Origin: Brachypodium distachyon
Taxonomy: Eukaryota > Streptophyta > Magnoliopsida > Poales > Poaceae
DNA: 64,000 bases
Assembly (NCBI RefSeq): GCF_000005505.3
Contig: NC_016133.3
Location: 2,542,001-2,606,000 of the forward strand
Reading direction: 5' to 3'
Shown here: piece by piece, positions 1 to 13,236 of the stretch
How the letters are laid out: every line of letters begins with the position of its first letter
Numbering within the stretch: the stretch's first letter is position 1
The notes under the pieces: generated by a model
Seen by the model: only the letters and a program-made list of their open reading frames with translations
Database searches by the model: none
Told to the model about the DNA's origin: nothing
Made by a program: the position numbers and the translations under genes

Positions 1-3000
1 ACTTCACATGCTGAGCTTCAGAAAAGGTCTTCTGAACTTGAGCAATCAGAGCAGAAACTTTCTTCTGTCAAGGAAAAACTTGGTATTGCTGTTGCAAAAG
101 GCAAGGGTTTGATAGTGCAACGTGACAGCCTTAAGCAGTCTCTTTTGGAGAAGTCTGGTGAGCTTGAGAAGCTCTCACAAGAATTGCAGTCAAAGGATGC
201 ATTAGTGAAAGAGTTGGAAGCCAAACTGAAATCCTATACAGAAGCAGATCGTATTGAGGCTTTGGAGTCTGAGCTCTCATATATACGGAATTCAGCTACT
301 GCTTTAAGGGACTCATTCCTTCTAAAAGACTCAGTTCTTCAGAAAATTGAAGAAGTCTTAGAAGACCTAGATTTACCAGAGTATTTTCATTCTAGAGACA
401 TAGTTGAGAAAATAGAACTGTTAACAAAGATGGCTGTTGGTGCTTCTTTTACCATGCCTGATGGTGATAAGAGGTCCTCTGTGGATGGGCATTCCGAGTC
501 TGGTCTGGCCATGGATAGCATAAATGATGAGCAAATCTCGAATTCAAATCCAGGGTCTGATGATATAAAGATCAAATATGACGAGCTGAATAGGAGATTC
601 TATGAACTGGCTGAGCACAACAACATGTTGGAACAATCTCTAGTGGAGAGGAACAGTATTTTACAGAAATGGGAAGAAGTCCTTGGTCAGGTTAGCGTTC
701 CCCCACAGTTCAGAATGTTGGAACCAGAGGACAGGATAACATGGCTGGGAAACAGACTATCGGAGGTTGAGAATGAAAGAGACACAATGCATTTGAAGAT
801 TGAACACCTTGAGGATTCCTCTGAGATGCTAATTACTGATTTAGAGGAATCACACAAAAGGATTTCTGAACTTAGTGCAGAGGTTGTTGCTATGAAGGCT
901 GAGAAGGACTTCTTCTCACAGAGCCTGGAGAAACTGAGATTTGAGTTCCTTGGACTCTCTGAGAAAGCAGTTCAAGATGAGTTTGTCAGAGACAACTTGC
1001 GAAAAGATCTAGCTGAACTGCAGGAGAAGTTAGCTGAGAAAGCCAAGGAGAGCAAGCATTATCATGATATGGAGATAGAGGTATACAAACTACTGGATTT
1101 GGTGCGAAATGTGCTGCAGGATGGTACTGGCAGTAATGCTGAAATTCCAGCTGGTGATGTTGTATTGCAATTGGGTGAATTATTGAGGAAGGTTTTAGAC
1201 CACTATGCGTCTCTTTTGTCAGAGTCAACTTTAGGCAATGCTGCAGGGAAGGAAATTCATTTAGAGGAAACCAGGCCATTTAATGACGCTACATCAGAGA
1301 CAAGTAGAGATGACAAAGAGAATGCACTGAATATTTTTAGTAGCGAGTTAGAGCATGCCCGCAGCAGTTTGGCCTTAGCTGAGCAGCAGAGGAATGAAGC
1401 TTTGGAGAAGGCAGAATCACTGATACTGGAAGTGGAGACGCTACATGCTGAAATAAATCAATTGCAGCTAGTTGGTGTTGAGCAGACTCAAAAGTATCAG
1501 TTGCTTGTGCTTGAACTTGAATCAGTAGGTAAGCAACGGGATGATCTGATTGAGAAGCTAAATCAGAGTACTGAGTTAGAGCATTCTCTTAGTAGTCTGG
1601 CCTTGGCTGAGCAGCTCCGTGATGATGCTGTTCAGAAGGCAGAATCACTGGTACTGGAAGTGGAGACACTACAGGCTCAAATAAACCAGTTGCAGGAAGG
1701 TGGTGTGGAGCAGACTCAAAAATATCAGTCGCTTGTACTTGAACTAGAATCAATTGGTAAGCTGCGGGATGATTTGCAAGAGAAGCTAAATCAGGAGGAG
1801 CAAAAGAGCGCTTCACTGAGAGAGAAACTGAATATCGCTGTCAGAAAAGGGAAGGGTCTGGTGCAACATAGAGATAGCTTGAAGCAAACTATAGAAGAGA
1901 TGAATGCTGTGGTAGAGAAACTTAAAAATGAAAGGAATCAACTCACAGAATCACTTGAATCTGAGAAATCCTTATTGATGGGCCGATTGACTGAGAATGA
2001 GAAGAGCTTGCATGATACAACCCAATACTTGAGTAGATTGTTAAATGCTCTGGGTACTGTGGATATTGCTCGAGAATTCGATGCAGATCCAATCGCCAAG
2101 ATCGAAAAAATTGCACAGTTTTACATTGACCTGCAAGCAATAGCGGTTTCATCACAAAATGAAGTGAAAAAATCGAAACGAGCAACCGAGCTGCTTCTAG
2201 CTGAGTTAAATGAAGCTCACGAAAGGGTCGATAACCTGCAGGAGGAATTAGTCAAGGCAGAAGCTGCACTGTCTGAGTCCTCCAAAAAGAACCATGTCAT
2301 AGAGTCTGCAAGAGCAGATGCTGTCCGCCAGCTCGAACATATTATGCATTTGCAGGCACTGGCAGAAAGGAAGCAGATAGATCATTTGAAGGAGTTGAAC
2401 TCTACCAGTGGTGAACTAAAAGAAGTTTGCCTTGAACTTTCACACCGTCTTGTCAGCGCATTCAGTAAAGATTTGGACCTTATCTACTATGTAGAGAGTT
2501 TCATGAAATCTTCCGGTAAATGGATGGACGGCACAAATTTGGTGGATATACCCATCACTTCTAACCATCTGTTGTCCAATAGCAAAAGCAGCAAGGTAAA
2601 TTTAGGCCACCATTTCATGTTTTTAGCGTGTTTTGTTTCTTTTCAGTTACTTACAGCACTCCGTAGAGCTTACAAAGCTTCATACTGCAAGTGTACTCAT
2701 TTTTCTTGTTGCCTTTACTGCAGAAATGTAAATACCAGTTGATCATAGCATTTTTTTGGTAGTTAGATAATTCCAACATAATTCTTTTAATGAAATTTAG
2801 TGTTAAAAATGTGTTTTACATTATGATTGCAATGTATCATCATTCTTTTTTACCGTCTCCTTTATGGTGAGATCAATGAGTTCGTTTGGATATCATATTT
2901 CAGTACAAGATGGAACTCAGATGACTAATGCTCCCTATTATACTTATAAAATTGTTTATGAGATTTTTGGAGTTTTATTTTTTTTGGAATTGTAATACTG

Positions 3001-5233
3001 TTTTCTAATTAATCTTAACTTGGACCTTGCAGAAAGCTCATATTCCAAATTCTCCACTAGAATTCACAGTGGATGATACTCATGAAAGTCAGCTTCTGCA
3101 TCATCTTGCAATTACATGCCATGCTGTATCTGATTGTGTAAAGGATTGCAATGATCTCAAAAGGAACATTGACGAGCATGGTTTTTCAGTTGACCAGAAA
3201 GCTACAGAGCTATTTGATGTTATGTCCAACTTGCAGAACAGATTCACTTCTCAAAATAAAGAGTTAGAATCTTCGAGAGAAAACGTTGTTGAACTGCAAT
3301 CAAAGATCAATGAGAAAGAAGAGGAATGTTTGTCAATGCGTAGAAACATGAGTTTGCTTTACGAAGCATGTACTAGCTCAGTTTCTGAGATTGAAGGAAT
3401 GACTGGTATGGAGTCTGGCAACCGGAGCTATTTTGTTGGGCAGAACCATTTATCTTCATATGACCATATAAAATCAGTAGTTGACCAGTTGGGTGCAGCT
3501 GTAAAGACTACTCGGTACAGTAATGAAGGGAACACGAAGGAACTGAAGGCTACTGTTCTTGAGTTGCAGCAGGAGCTTCAAGAAAAAGATGTGCAAATTA
3601 GCACAATCAGTTCGGAGCTTGCATCTCAGATAAGGGATGCCGAATCTTCTGCAAAGCAGCTTTCTGTTGAGCTTGAAGATGCAAGAATTGAAGTCTGCAA
3701 TTTGGAGAAACATGTTGAGTTGTTGCTTAATCAGAAGAAAGCTTTAGAGACTCAAGTAAGTGAGCTTAAAGATTTGGAGACAGTGGCAAGTGAGCAGCAT
3801 GGAAGATTAAAGGAGTTGACTGATGAACTCACCAGAAAAGACCAAGGTGAGCTCATAAGAGCTTTGTTTAACTGTTCTTTTTTTTCTGTTACTTCTATTT
3901 TATTTATTGTTACATGTTTGGTTTGAAGAAATATATGATCTGATTCCTGCATTTCTTGTATGTTTTTGTTGTATTGTACAGAGATTGAAGGTTTGATGCA
4001 AGCACTTGACGAAGAAGAAAAAGAGCTTGAAGTCTTGGAGAACAAAAGCAACAACTTGGAGCAGATGCTGCAAGACAAAGAATTTGCTTTAAAGAGCCTT
4101 GAAGTTTCTAGGACAAAAGCTCTGACTAAACTTGCAACAACTGTTGACAAGTTTGACGAGCTGCATAGCTTGTCTGAAAGTCTTCTTGTAGAAGTGGAAA
4201 GCCTTCAGTCACAATTGCAAGAGAGAGATTCAGAGATCTCTTTTCTGCGTCATGAAGTTACAAGGAGTACTAATGAACTACTAACCACTGAAGATATCAA
4301 CAAGAAGTACCTATCTCAGATAAATGATTTTATTAAGTGGTCAGAAACTGCACTCTTGCAGTTTGGTGTGCATTGCGACATCGCAGATGATTATGATTGC
4401 ACTCAGCTTCCTGTATATATGGATATGTTGGACAAGAAAATAGGATCTCTGATATCTGAATCAGGTGATTTGAGGGTTGCTGTGCAAAGCAAAGATTCTT
4501 CACTGCTTGCGGAGAGGACCAAAATGGAAGAGTTGAGCCGTAAATCAGAGGCTCTAGCAGCTTCTTTGAGCCAAAAGGATTCTCAGATAGGGTTACTTCG
4601 GCGAGACAGAACATTGGGCCAAGCTAGCAGATCCATAAATTTGCCAGGCACTTCGGAGATTGAGCAAATGGTACTTGTGCTTTATGTTTATATGCATTGA
4701 TACAAACTGGTTTAACATATTACTTTTGATTTGGTTTTATTTATTTAATTTCATTTGCATATTTCAATCCCAATGCAGAATGACAAAGTAAGCCCAGCTG
4801 CGGTTACTCAGATTAGAGGGGCACGAAAAGTCAACAATGACCAAGTTGCTATTGACGTAGAGATGCACAAGGACAAGCCATTAGATGATGAAGACGATGA
4901 CAAAGGTGAGTATGAAATAAGGTTTATAGTGTTAATTTGGTTCCCTCGCTGATTACCTGTTTGTTATTGCAGCACATGGTTTCAAGTCCCTGACAATGTC
5001 GCACTTTGTACCGAAGTTCACTCGACCTATATCAGACAGAATTGATGGGATGTGGTAAGTGCAATTTCAGTTTTTACAGAGTTGACCAAAGGCGTTCTCC
5101 CAGGGTTAAGTTTTTCATATTTAAATTTAACAGGGTATCTGGTGACCGGTTGCTAATGAGGCAACCTACTTTGAGAGTTGGCATCTTGATATATTGGATT
5201 GCGCTGCATGCATTGCTTGCAAGTTTTATTTGA
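1..5233 (+). CDS. TNO1: TNO1-like long coiled-coil protein with C-terminal membrane anchor (5' end outside window)
   Basis: Open from the first base in frame 1, so the start lies upstream. Exons by splice signals and phase: 1-2595, 3033-3846, 3982-4670, 4779-4905, 4973-5054, 5134-5233, giving 1468 visible residues. Almost the whole protein is heptad-rich coiled coil (Glu/Lys/Leu/Gln). It ends with a conserved block (HGFKSLTMSHFVPKFTRP) and a hydrophobic tail (GILIYWIALHALLASFI) that reads as a single tail-anchor helix. This architecture and C-terminus match Arabidopsis TNO1, a trans-Golgi-network protein that binds the syntaxin SYP41 and supports vacuolar trafficking; this recognition is from memory. 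A motif KGKGL..QRDSLKQ occurs twice (about 103-141 and 1849-1884), and a 76-residue unit is tandemly duplicated at 1345-1800. Alternative: another golgin-like coiled-coil protein, but the C-terminal block argues for TNO1. Confidence 0.78.
1345..1800 (+). repeat. In-frame 228-bp tandem duplication inside the TNO1-like coding sequence
   Basis: Two copies starting at 1345 and 1573, period 228 bp (76 codons). Both read LEH..SSLALAEQ.R, then KAESL.LEVETL, INQLQ, GVEQTQKYQ and DDL.EKLNQ. They differ at scattered codons, so the duplication is not recent. The frame is preserved. Confidence 0.85.
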
Positions 5234-6861
5234 AGGTTGTATGTAAAGGTGAGCGAACATTTTACTAATCTCCTATGCTTCAAAGCTTGAACTCTTATAG
5301 CCTTGCTGTCTGTGGACGTGTGGTTAACTGTGTTGCAGATGATGAAACATGTATTTTTTTCTACACCTTGCTAGAGTTATTCTTCATTATTTACTTTCAC
5401 TGAATATACATGTATACCCTGCACTCCACAAGAAATATAATTGAGGGAGGATGAATTCACCTTAATTAGTTCACCTGTTAAGTGTGCGTGGCTGGGAGGG
5501 TGCGTTAAGTGAGCGAAATCGCGTGGGAATTTGTATTTGAAAAATGTGCTGATACTATTGGTACCGATGAGCTAGATATAATCTTGTATTTGATTGGTGG
5601 CAACATGTGTGCTCCCTCCCTGTCGAACTTCAGTGTTCAGACGTTTTTCACTTTCACAATCCTCATATGGCCATCCTTTTTCTTCATGTCAAATATCTAC
5701 ATTGTTTTCAATCATATTAATTAACTTATTTTTTTGTTTGGTATTTTTTTTTTAGATTGATTTTTGTTTGGTATTCTGCAGCTGTAGTGATCGACCTCCT
5801 TGGCGAGCTATTGTACAGTACTATGCCTATAGCAACCTACAAAGCGAGCTGTCCATTCAGATGTTACTGATTTTTTTGAAAATTGTTACCAAATACCTGA
5901 ACCGAAGTGGCAGCTGGAAATCATCTTCGTTCTGCGTTACTCTCATCCGCACGGTATTGATCCTGCCTGCTTCGTGTTGTGGCTGTAGAAACGGAAGAGA
6001 AGTGGAGAAATCAGCAGCAGAGATCCCCTGTACATACCCCCATTTTTGTTTGCTCTATTCTTTGCTTTTAGAAAAAGATTGAGGGCAGCTTAGATGCTAG
6101 CATCTACACTATACATTACAGGTTTACAGAAAGAATGAATGACATGTAGTTTCGAAAACTTAGGGTATTGGGATGGCAGCAGCATTTCCCCTTTCAAAAT
6201 TGGCCCCATGTATTCTTAAACTTTTTTTTTGTATACATGTGCAAGTTCAACAGAGTAAGTGTTCCGTTGCTACCATACTGAAGCTGTTTAGGGGAGCCCA
6301 GATCTTATTTCTTTTCTGAAGTCTATTTTGAACACTACTCTGAAGTTACTACCACACTGACACTGACTAGTGGAGCTCGGATCTTATTTCTTCTCCTCGA
6401 GGAGAACGTTATAATCTTCTCTGCAGAGTAACAAAATGCTTTGTGTCGAGGAAATAATGCGATCCTAGCAAATAAAGATCTAAAATCAAAGTCGAGGTTG
6501 TTGACTGCCGAGTGAGACAAGAATTCTTTAGCTGCTCTATGATTCAATTTGCTCCAAATGACTTTTCCATGATGATTGAAAGAGTGAGCAAGATTAGGAG
6601 GAACAATGGTACGTGTTTGGACAGTTCCATCTGTCAAATCGTATACTCTATTCTATACTCTGCCTAATTTAATAGGCGACACTTTTATAGATGGATACCA
6701 TTAATTTTCCGCATGACTAACTCAACATATCTCTCTATCCATACTATCCGTGTAAGCCTTTGATATAGAGCAACATAAAGAAAGCGGAAGTGATATACTC
6801 TTTCTGTATTTGTTAAAGAATCTATACAATCTTACGTCACTTAGTTCGGAACGGAGGGAGT
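5234..6861. other. 3' UTR of the TNO1-like gene and intergenic DNA
   Basis: No supported gene. 5234 to about 6200 is likely 3' UTR and downstream sequence; splice-like signals such as ctgcag at 5776-5781 suggest possible 3' UTR introns, but the phase gives no conserved coding. Bases around 6796-6861 end in GGAACGGAGGGAGTA, which looks like one terminus of a truncated Stowaway MITE. Confidence 0.4.
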
Positions 6862-7340
6862 AGATCGAACGGCCACGGATGATTTCACCACTCACACCTA
6901 CTCTATGGTACATCAAAGGCTCTGTAGGTTAGATCGGCCACAAAATATCTCCTCATCCAAACCACCATGCCGCTGATAAAGAGCATCAGAAAGTGAGAGC
7001 GGTACAGATCCACCGACCACGAACGATTCCACCGCCCATGCCTACTATATAGTACTAGTACACATGAGCTGTCTAGGTTATCAAACGGTCGCAATATATT
7101 TCTTCATCAAAATATCCCACACGCTGGTAAAGAGCAGCGAAAAGTAGAACGCGTATTGATCCAACGGCCGGACCGATCTAACTTTGAGGCTTTCTAGGGT
7201 TGATCAAACAGCCACAAAATATCTCTTCTTCCAAACAACCCACGCATCAAAGTGGAACACAGATCCAACGGTGAGAAGCGATTCCACCGTCCACGCACCT
7301 GTGACACACCGGAGAGGCTCCCATCTAGGGTTCCCCACAA
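6862..7340 (+). repeat. Degenerate tandem repeats (about 145 bp) in the promoter of ZML copy A
   Basis: Four diverged units begin near 6862, 7006, 7157 and 7261. Each starts close to AGATCcAACGG and most contain GATTCCACCG, TCTAGGTT and a CACAAAATATCTCTTC-like block. The last unit runs into the 5' UTR of copy A. Similar units were not seen upstream of copies B and C. Confidence 0.6.
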
Positions 7341-7384
7341 CAGACCCACCGCCCCCGTCGTCCGATCTGATCCCATCCGCCACC

Positions 7385-10300
7385 ATGAGCGGCCACCACG
7401 ACGCCACCAAGCCCTACCAGCCCCGCCGCGGCCCGGAGCGGCCTCCTCCCCCGCCGCAGCCGGCGGAGGGCGATGCCGACGCCGGGGCCGTGCCGGAGGC
7501 GGAGGCGGAGCCTCTGGCGATGGAGCAGTACGAGCCCGAGCCGCTGCAGTACGAGCCGCATCCGGAGCACGAAGAGGAGGAGATGGAAGAAGGGGATGAG
7601 GAGGAAGAGGATGAGGAGGAGGGAGAGGGAGGGCACGGGCACGAGTACGCGTACGATTACGGCACCGGGGAAGCCGTCCCGATGGACGCGGATGCGGCGC
7701 CGCACGCACAGATGCAAGGGGCGATGCTGCCCATGCCTGCCAACGCGGAGGCCGGCGGCGGCGGGCCGCACGCCGCGTCGAACACGCTAACCCTGTCCTT
7801 CAATGGCGAGGTTTTCGTCTTCGAATCAGTGTCCCCCGACAAGGTACGGCGCACTCGCTGACCATTCTTCTGTAGATTCTGCTCCCTGGCCCCGTGTGCT
7901 TCAATGGGATCGGATGGGCTTGCGCTGCAAGCGGTTATGTAATTCTGAGCGGTTTCGTTTCGTCATTCCATAGGTGCAAGCGGTGCTCTTATTGCTTGGA
8001 GGCAGGGAGCTGGCCCCGGGATTGGGCGGGGGCCCGTCGTCATCGGCATCATACAGTAAGGTTTAGACCTCTCTTGGTGAGCTGTAGCATTTATCCGTTA
8101 AGAAACTTTGCAATTATGTTGTCCTGATGCTAGTTTCTCTACTCGATGATATAGAGGATGAATTATCATCCACACCGTATGGCGTCGCTAATGAGGTTCC
8201 GGCAAAAGCGCAGCGAGAGGAACTTTGATAAGAAGATCCGGTATTCTGTTCGGAAGGAAGTTGCACATAGGTCAGTGTTATCCTGGTAACATGTAAGTGC
8301 GCTTTGCGTGCTTTGCCATAACACTATGCGTGGTTTATATTTGCAGGATGCAGCGACATAAAGGTCAGTTTACGTCAGCGAAAGCAAAGGCCGAAGACGG
8401 AGCATCACCTGTAACTACTTCAGATGGTTTAACAAATTGGGGTGCAGTGGAAGGTCGACCTCCATCCGCTGCTATGTAAGTCTGTAAACTGCTGTACTGG
8501 TTACTTTTTGACACTCCATAGTGCTTATTAGGTATATATAGGTACTTGAATATTGCTTTATCTGGATTAGGTATAAATATATGCCCCGGTGTATGGATTG
8601 TGAATGAATTCTCGTGTTGTCTGTTGGTATGGATGTTACGATAGGCCTGTGTAGGATTGCCACAAGTTTGCTAGTATGAAAGAGCAAATACTAAAATCTC
8701 ATGGTTTGCTGATATGATCTGTCATCTCTCCATCTCACTATCTATGCTCGTCCATCTCCCCAAGGTTCTATCTCGTGCAAGAGATGCTAGTACTTCTATT
8801 GGAGCTCTGGCTACATAGGAACGAATTCAGCGAACAAAAATGAAAACTTGCCAACATGATTCGCTCATTGTAACTAATTCTAGTACTACTATCTCACTAT
8901 TTCTTGCTATTGTTTTGGTCGCTTATCAAAAGATTAGTTGGTCCTGACTAAAGTATTTGTGATTGTTGGATGTCAGTAATGCTCCCTGCACAAGTTTATT
9001 TGTACATGTAGATGTTTATGTCACAATTGCTTTGTATCAGAGCAAGAAAATATACTAGTTACTCCGTATTATTTTAATAATTATTCAACTATTGCAATTC
9101 TTTCAGATGTAAGCATTGTGGTAAAAGTTCAGACATGACGCCTATGATGCGTAAAGGACCGGATGGCCCAAGGACGTTGTGCAATGCGTGTGGACTATCC
9201 TGGGCAAACAAGGTACTCAAATGATTGATGATAGTCCCCCCCTTCCGAAATTATAGGTTGTTTTAGCTGAGTAGCTAAGAGTTGCATGTATCGTAGGCTT
9301 TGATTTTCATGTCGGTTTGCATGCATGTATACCGGTGGTTTTGCAAGCAATAATCGCTGTACGCACTCGTGGGGGGCGATATTCACGCATCCGGCCTTCA
9401 ATTATGCATGCATCAGCAGGATACCAAAACTGTTCTCTGCATTTTCACTGGTGAATTAAATGATCCTATGGCTGGCTCGTGCATGCTCTGGAGGCCATTG
9501 GTATCCACATCCAAACTAAAATGACCTATAAATTGGGAAGGAGGGAGTGCCATGTTAGTCTGTTTCTAGATCTCAGTGCTAGTAGGCAGTAGCAACGTCC
9601 ACAACAAGCTGTGTTTACTTGTTGCACAACCTGTACTGCATAGAGGTCCTGTTCTGTTCGATATAAAAAAATAGACCAGGGGGAAAGACGTCCCCATGAC
9701 AACCATATGTGCCTGCGTAATGCTTTTCATTTCCTTTAACATGGATAAAGAGTAATATTTTTGTTGTCTAGAGCCCCACCTGTTAACATGTTTTTTCTGC
9801 ACCATGTCTTATGGTAGATGATAATGCTCTGATATTCTGTTTAGATAGTTTTGAACTTTATCAGCAAGATATGTTGTTTTAACCTTGGATATTAAGTGTC
9901 CAATTCATTCGCTGACTCTATTATATTTCATTTTCTTTGAAGCAAAAACTAGTTATCAAGGTTTGAGACCCTGTATCTTTTCTTCTTTTTTATGTTAGTG
10001 GAATTTCATTGCAATTGTTTCTTTCTTACTCAGATGGGGTGGAATATTTTCTCATGTATATAGGACATTGTAGTGATATTGTAATATATAGTAATGGATC
10101 TTCTCTCCAACGTGTTTGTCCTTTCTAGGGTCATATGAGAGATATCTCGAAATGTTCTACTGCGCCTCTGCAAGTTGTGCCACCAGCAAACAGTGATGCT
10201 GTAAGTCATTAATTCACTTCTTTTAGATTGAGATCCTACCTTATGAAATAACCAGCAACTAGTGACGATGTAAACCTCTAATTCCGCATTTCCATGATCA

Positions 10301-10634
10301 AATAACCAAGACATTCATTCAGCTTAATAGATTATTGTAAAACCATCGTCTTGAAAGTTTGTAGTGTAAGCTACAACAAATATACATGTCCCTATTTTTG
10401 GACTGCCTACGTTTCTGGAAAATAGGTATATGGACATGGTTAGATTTTGTGAGGTGCAATAAATATTTCACTTGTATTCTGGCATGTCCAGCTATCTCAC
10501 TTGGAACTAAATTTCTTACCCTGCAGCCGAATGGAACGACGGAAGCAGCACCAGTCGACAAGCAGCAACATCTTGCAATCGAAGCTGCACCAGTAGTGCA
10601 GCCTGCTCCTGCTGCCAATGGCCATGACTCGTAG
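7385..10634 (+). CDS. ZML: TIFY-CCT-GATA zinc-finger transcription factor (ZML type), copy A, intact
   Basis: Seven exons: 7385-7843, 7974-8060, 8155-8270, 8347-8475, 9107-9212, 10129-10200, 10527-10634, giving 358 residues with all phases consistent. Exon 1 encodes a Pro-rich start, a long Glu/Asp stretch (about residues 55-80) and the TIFY motif [18 protein letters not shown]. Exon 2 completes the TIFY domain ([16 protein letters not shown]). Exons 3-4 encode a CCT domain ([38 protein letters not shown]). Exon 5 is the GATA finger CKHC-X20-CNAC, the X20 type typical of ZIM/ZML proteins. Family knowledge: nuclear DNA-binding regulators that recognise GATA-core sites; the TIFY part mediates dimerisation; Arabidopsis members act in light and photoprotective responses. 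The start ATG is the first downstream of the promoter repeats in this frame and begins MSG like copy B. It is the only copy of the three with no lesion. Confidence 0.9.
9229..9548. mobile_element. MITE in intron 5 of ZML copy A (shared with copy C)
   Basis: The left end reads cccttccgaaattataggttg. The right end reads atgacctataaattgggaag followed by gagggagt, which is an inverted version of the left end. A related element lies at the matching place in copy C (about 29213-29505), so it was present before the copies separated. Ends are approximate. Confidence 0.55.
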
Positions 10635-11640
10635 CTGTCAGGTGATGGATGCGTCAGGGGATGCAGCTGCTGTGCCGCTCTGCATATGGTCATGCAGTTG
10701 CTTGCTTGGAATTAGTCTTGCTGGATTTTGAACCAGAGATTCGAGATATGCGCAGCCACTATGGCTGTGCTGGTGGGCTTGTTAATTTGCTGCATGTGTA
10801 GATAATAGACGAGTTCAACAGTGTTTGTGGGTGGTCATAAGATGTTGTGTTTTTCTTTACCTTTTTACAGATGGCACATTAGTTATGATACTGTTATATT
10901 AGCAGCACCTTCCCAGTATAGTTGCTTCGGCACTTAAAATCATTTCCTATGTGTGGCGGACGCAACAGTTGGACTAGATATTCATATTGCGCCTGACAAT
11001 TTGCCCCAGGATTCCCATTTCTTGTTCAATGCTCTAGACATGAATTCAGCGGGAGGGGAAAGGGAGTATGGCTGGCGGCTGCCGTTAATTCTCTGTAGAT
11101 TCATCATCCATGTAGGTTTCTAAAATAATCCTGAGTTCTGGAGCTGACTACTCCTTAACTCCTCTTCGAGCTCTTGCCCTGGACACTCGAGATGGCTACC
11201 CGGTTGATAGGTTAAAAGTTGGTAAAAAAAGAAGTTTACGCAGGATCAAGGCTTCCGCACCAATGGTTACGATATGCCGGGCGGGTGCAATTTTCTTTGC
11301 TTTCTTCTTCCTCTTCCTTCAGGTGTGAATGAAGCTTCCTGCCAAAAACCACATTTGGCTCTTGGTCACTTCTTCCTCTTGAATTTTTTTTTCACATTTT
11401 GAAGTTGCAAAAGTTTGATGAAAAATATAGATGTACATAAGAGCATTTGTTATGTGGCTGTAAATATTCATGACAAAAATATTTTTCATTTTGAGCTAAA
11501 AAACAGAAATCCAACGAGACGAATACCGTGATCCATTTATTGCCAAAGATAGTTACAAGGAATGGCCGGAAAATACAAGAGGCACGAGCAACGGGGTTGT
11601 GAGAGGGACTACACAGCAATCAAAGAGGCTAAACTCATGG
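10635..11640. other. 3' UTR and flank of ZML copy A; no further gene seen
   Basis: The 3' flank is homologous to that of copies B and C. For example, CTTAAAATCATTTCCTATG recurs near 10935, 24232 and 30670. This shows that the duplicated unit includes several hundred bases past the stop codon. No open frame here resembles a known protein. Confidence 0.5.
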
Positions 11641-11840
11641 TACATCATCCGGACTTGAGAAAAGCTCACCCAGACGGCCAGACGGGCACCCGCTTGCTCT
11701 CAGAGAGCGGCTTCACCTTTGATTAAGTTGAGAATGTCAACTTTGGATCTAAGCTTGTTCTGGTACATGTGACGATTTCTTTCCTTCCAAGTCTCCCAGA
11801 AAACCAACAAGAGAATGGAGCAAGCATGGTGCTAACTTAG
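11640..11840 (-). mobile_element. Relic of a LINE-type reverse-transcriptase C-terminus
   Basis: On the minus strand, about 11815-11706 translates to LVFWETWKERNRHMYQNK followed by RSKVDILNLIKGEAAL and a stop. The FWE.WKERNR pattern is typical of the C-terminal region of plant non-LTR retrotransposon polyproteins (the end of the zf-RVT region). Only a short, stop-interrupted piece remains. No target duplication or intact 3' tail was identified. Confidence 0.5.
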
Positions 11841-12072
11841 GACACGTGAGATTTCTTTTAATTTCAGCTAAAATATGACCATCATATATGTATATTATCA
11901 CTGACACGAACACATGGTTTAATAGATGGAGAAATAAATATAGACAGGGGCATAAAAGTTGCATCTTATCTGGACTAGGAGAAATCGTAAAAAAAACTGA
12001 AGAAAAAAAAATAACAGGCAGTGACATAACCGTACCATCACCACCAACTCTAATTTAATATATAGATAAATA

Positions 12073-12187
12073 CTACTTTCTCCGTCACATATTAAGTGAC
12101 TCAAATTGCCCAAATATGAATACATCTATGTTCAAAAAGCGTCTACACACATGTAATATTTCGTCACTTAATATGGGATGGAAGGAA
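12073..12187. mobile_element. Diverged Stowaway-like MITE
   Basis: Inverted ends (left tttctccgtcacatattaag, right cttaatatgggatggaagga) flanked by TA on both sides. Internal words (aattgcccaaatatgaatac, catgtaatatttcg) match the other Stowaway copies in the window at 37694, 47393 and 55797. Confidence 0.6.
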
Positions 12188-12189
12188 TA

Positions 12190-12968
12190 ACTAGCAATTT
12201 TGCACCAATAATCATCTAATCCTTGATGGCTCTGGGTAATTGACATAGAAGATTCATAGAGAGAGAAAGAAATAGAGAAGAAATTTGCATGCCTCGATGA
12301 GAAATTGGGGCAACCAATGGAGAGGCGATGCCGGGGCGGACTGGTGGAGGATATGCCGGTCATGGTGCCTTGGAGATCCTAGCTGCTTTGCCGCCAGTGT
12401 CACACGAGGAAGAGTAAAAGCTTCGGGCTCGGGCTTGGCTTCGAGCAGGCTTGCTGCTCCGGGGCCTGGGTGGTGCTTCCATGGGCCTGCTGGTGCTAAT
12501 GGGCTAACAGATCTTGACTGTGGATTCATTTTTTAATACCTGTTGTTTTCTCCTATTTTACTGGGCTGGTGCTCCAGCCCGGGTAAGCACCAGGCCCAGC
12601 TCCGCTCATCTAAGCAACAGTCTTTCCCGTCCTCGACCGAGTGGCAGAAATTAAGGGCACCATTTGTAGTTTATAACTTTTTTTAGCGACGATATCAGCA
12701 GTATGTACACATTTTCCAGAACACGATTTTTGTACCTACCTTGACACCGAACAACGTGTGCGCCGTCGGATCAAGTTCGGACATTCTAGATTCCCGCATG
12801 CTCTCCGCGTATTCCGATGGTTGCAGTCTTTTTCTGGTTCGTTAGATCAAACAAGCTTAAAGTGTTAAAAAGGTTGTGGTTGTATGGGCTGAACTCCGCG
12901 GCTGCAGATTTCAGAATCAGCTGTGGGTGTCAGCTGCAGCTGGAAGATTGGAGCTGTCTGATGCCTAT
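12190..12968. other. Intergenic, no supported gene
   Basis: Open frames near 12254-12536 occur on both strands in GC-rich sequence and show no domain or codon pattern. The last 130 bp is rich in GCTGCAG-like words that may be sub-terminal sequence of the neighbouring PIF/Harbinger element. Confidence 0.3.
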
Positions 12969-13236
12969 TTGTTTGGGCGGCTGGTCCGGCTGTAGCTGCA
13001 ACTGAAATGTGCTGAAATGACCTAAATGACCCTGTAGTTCTGTAGATTTGGTATTAGTGCTAACTGTAGTGTTTTATTGCGGAGTCTGCTTCTTCTACTC
13101 CATCAGACAATATGTACGCATTATAATAATTTTTTAGAACACATTGTACCATAGTATAGTAATAACATATTGTCCACACATCGTTTGCAAAATATAAGAT
13201 CATCGTGATAGTACATTAGTCTAACCTATTACAATT

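Noticed and set aside
7194..7771. Long minus-strand and second-frame plus-strand ORFs over exon 1 of ZML copy A
   Set aside because: GC-rich and Glu-rich exon gives open frames in all directions; the TIFY frame is the one that continues through phased exons.
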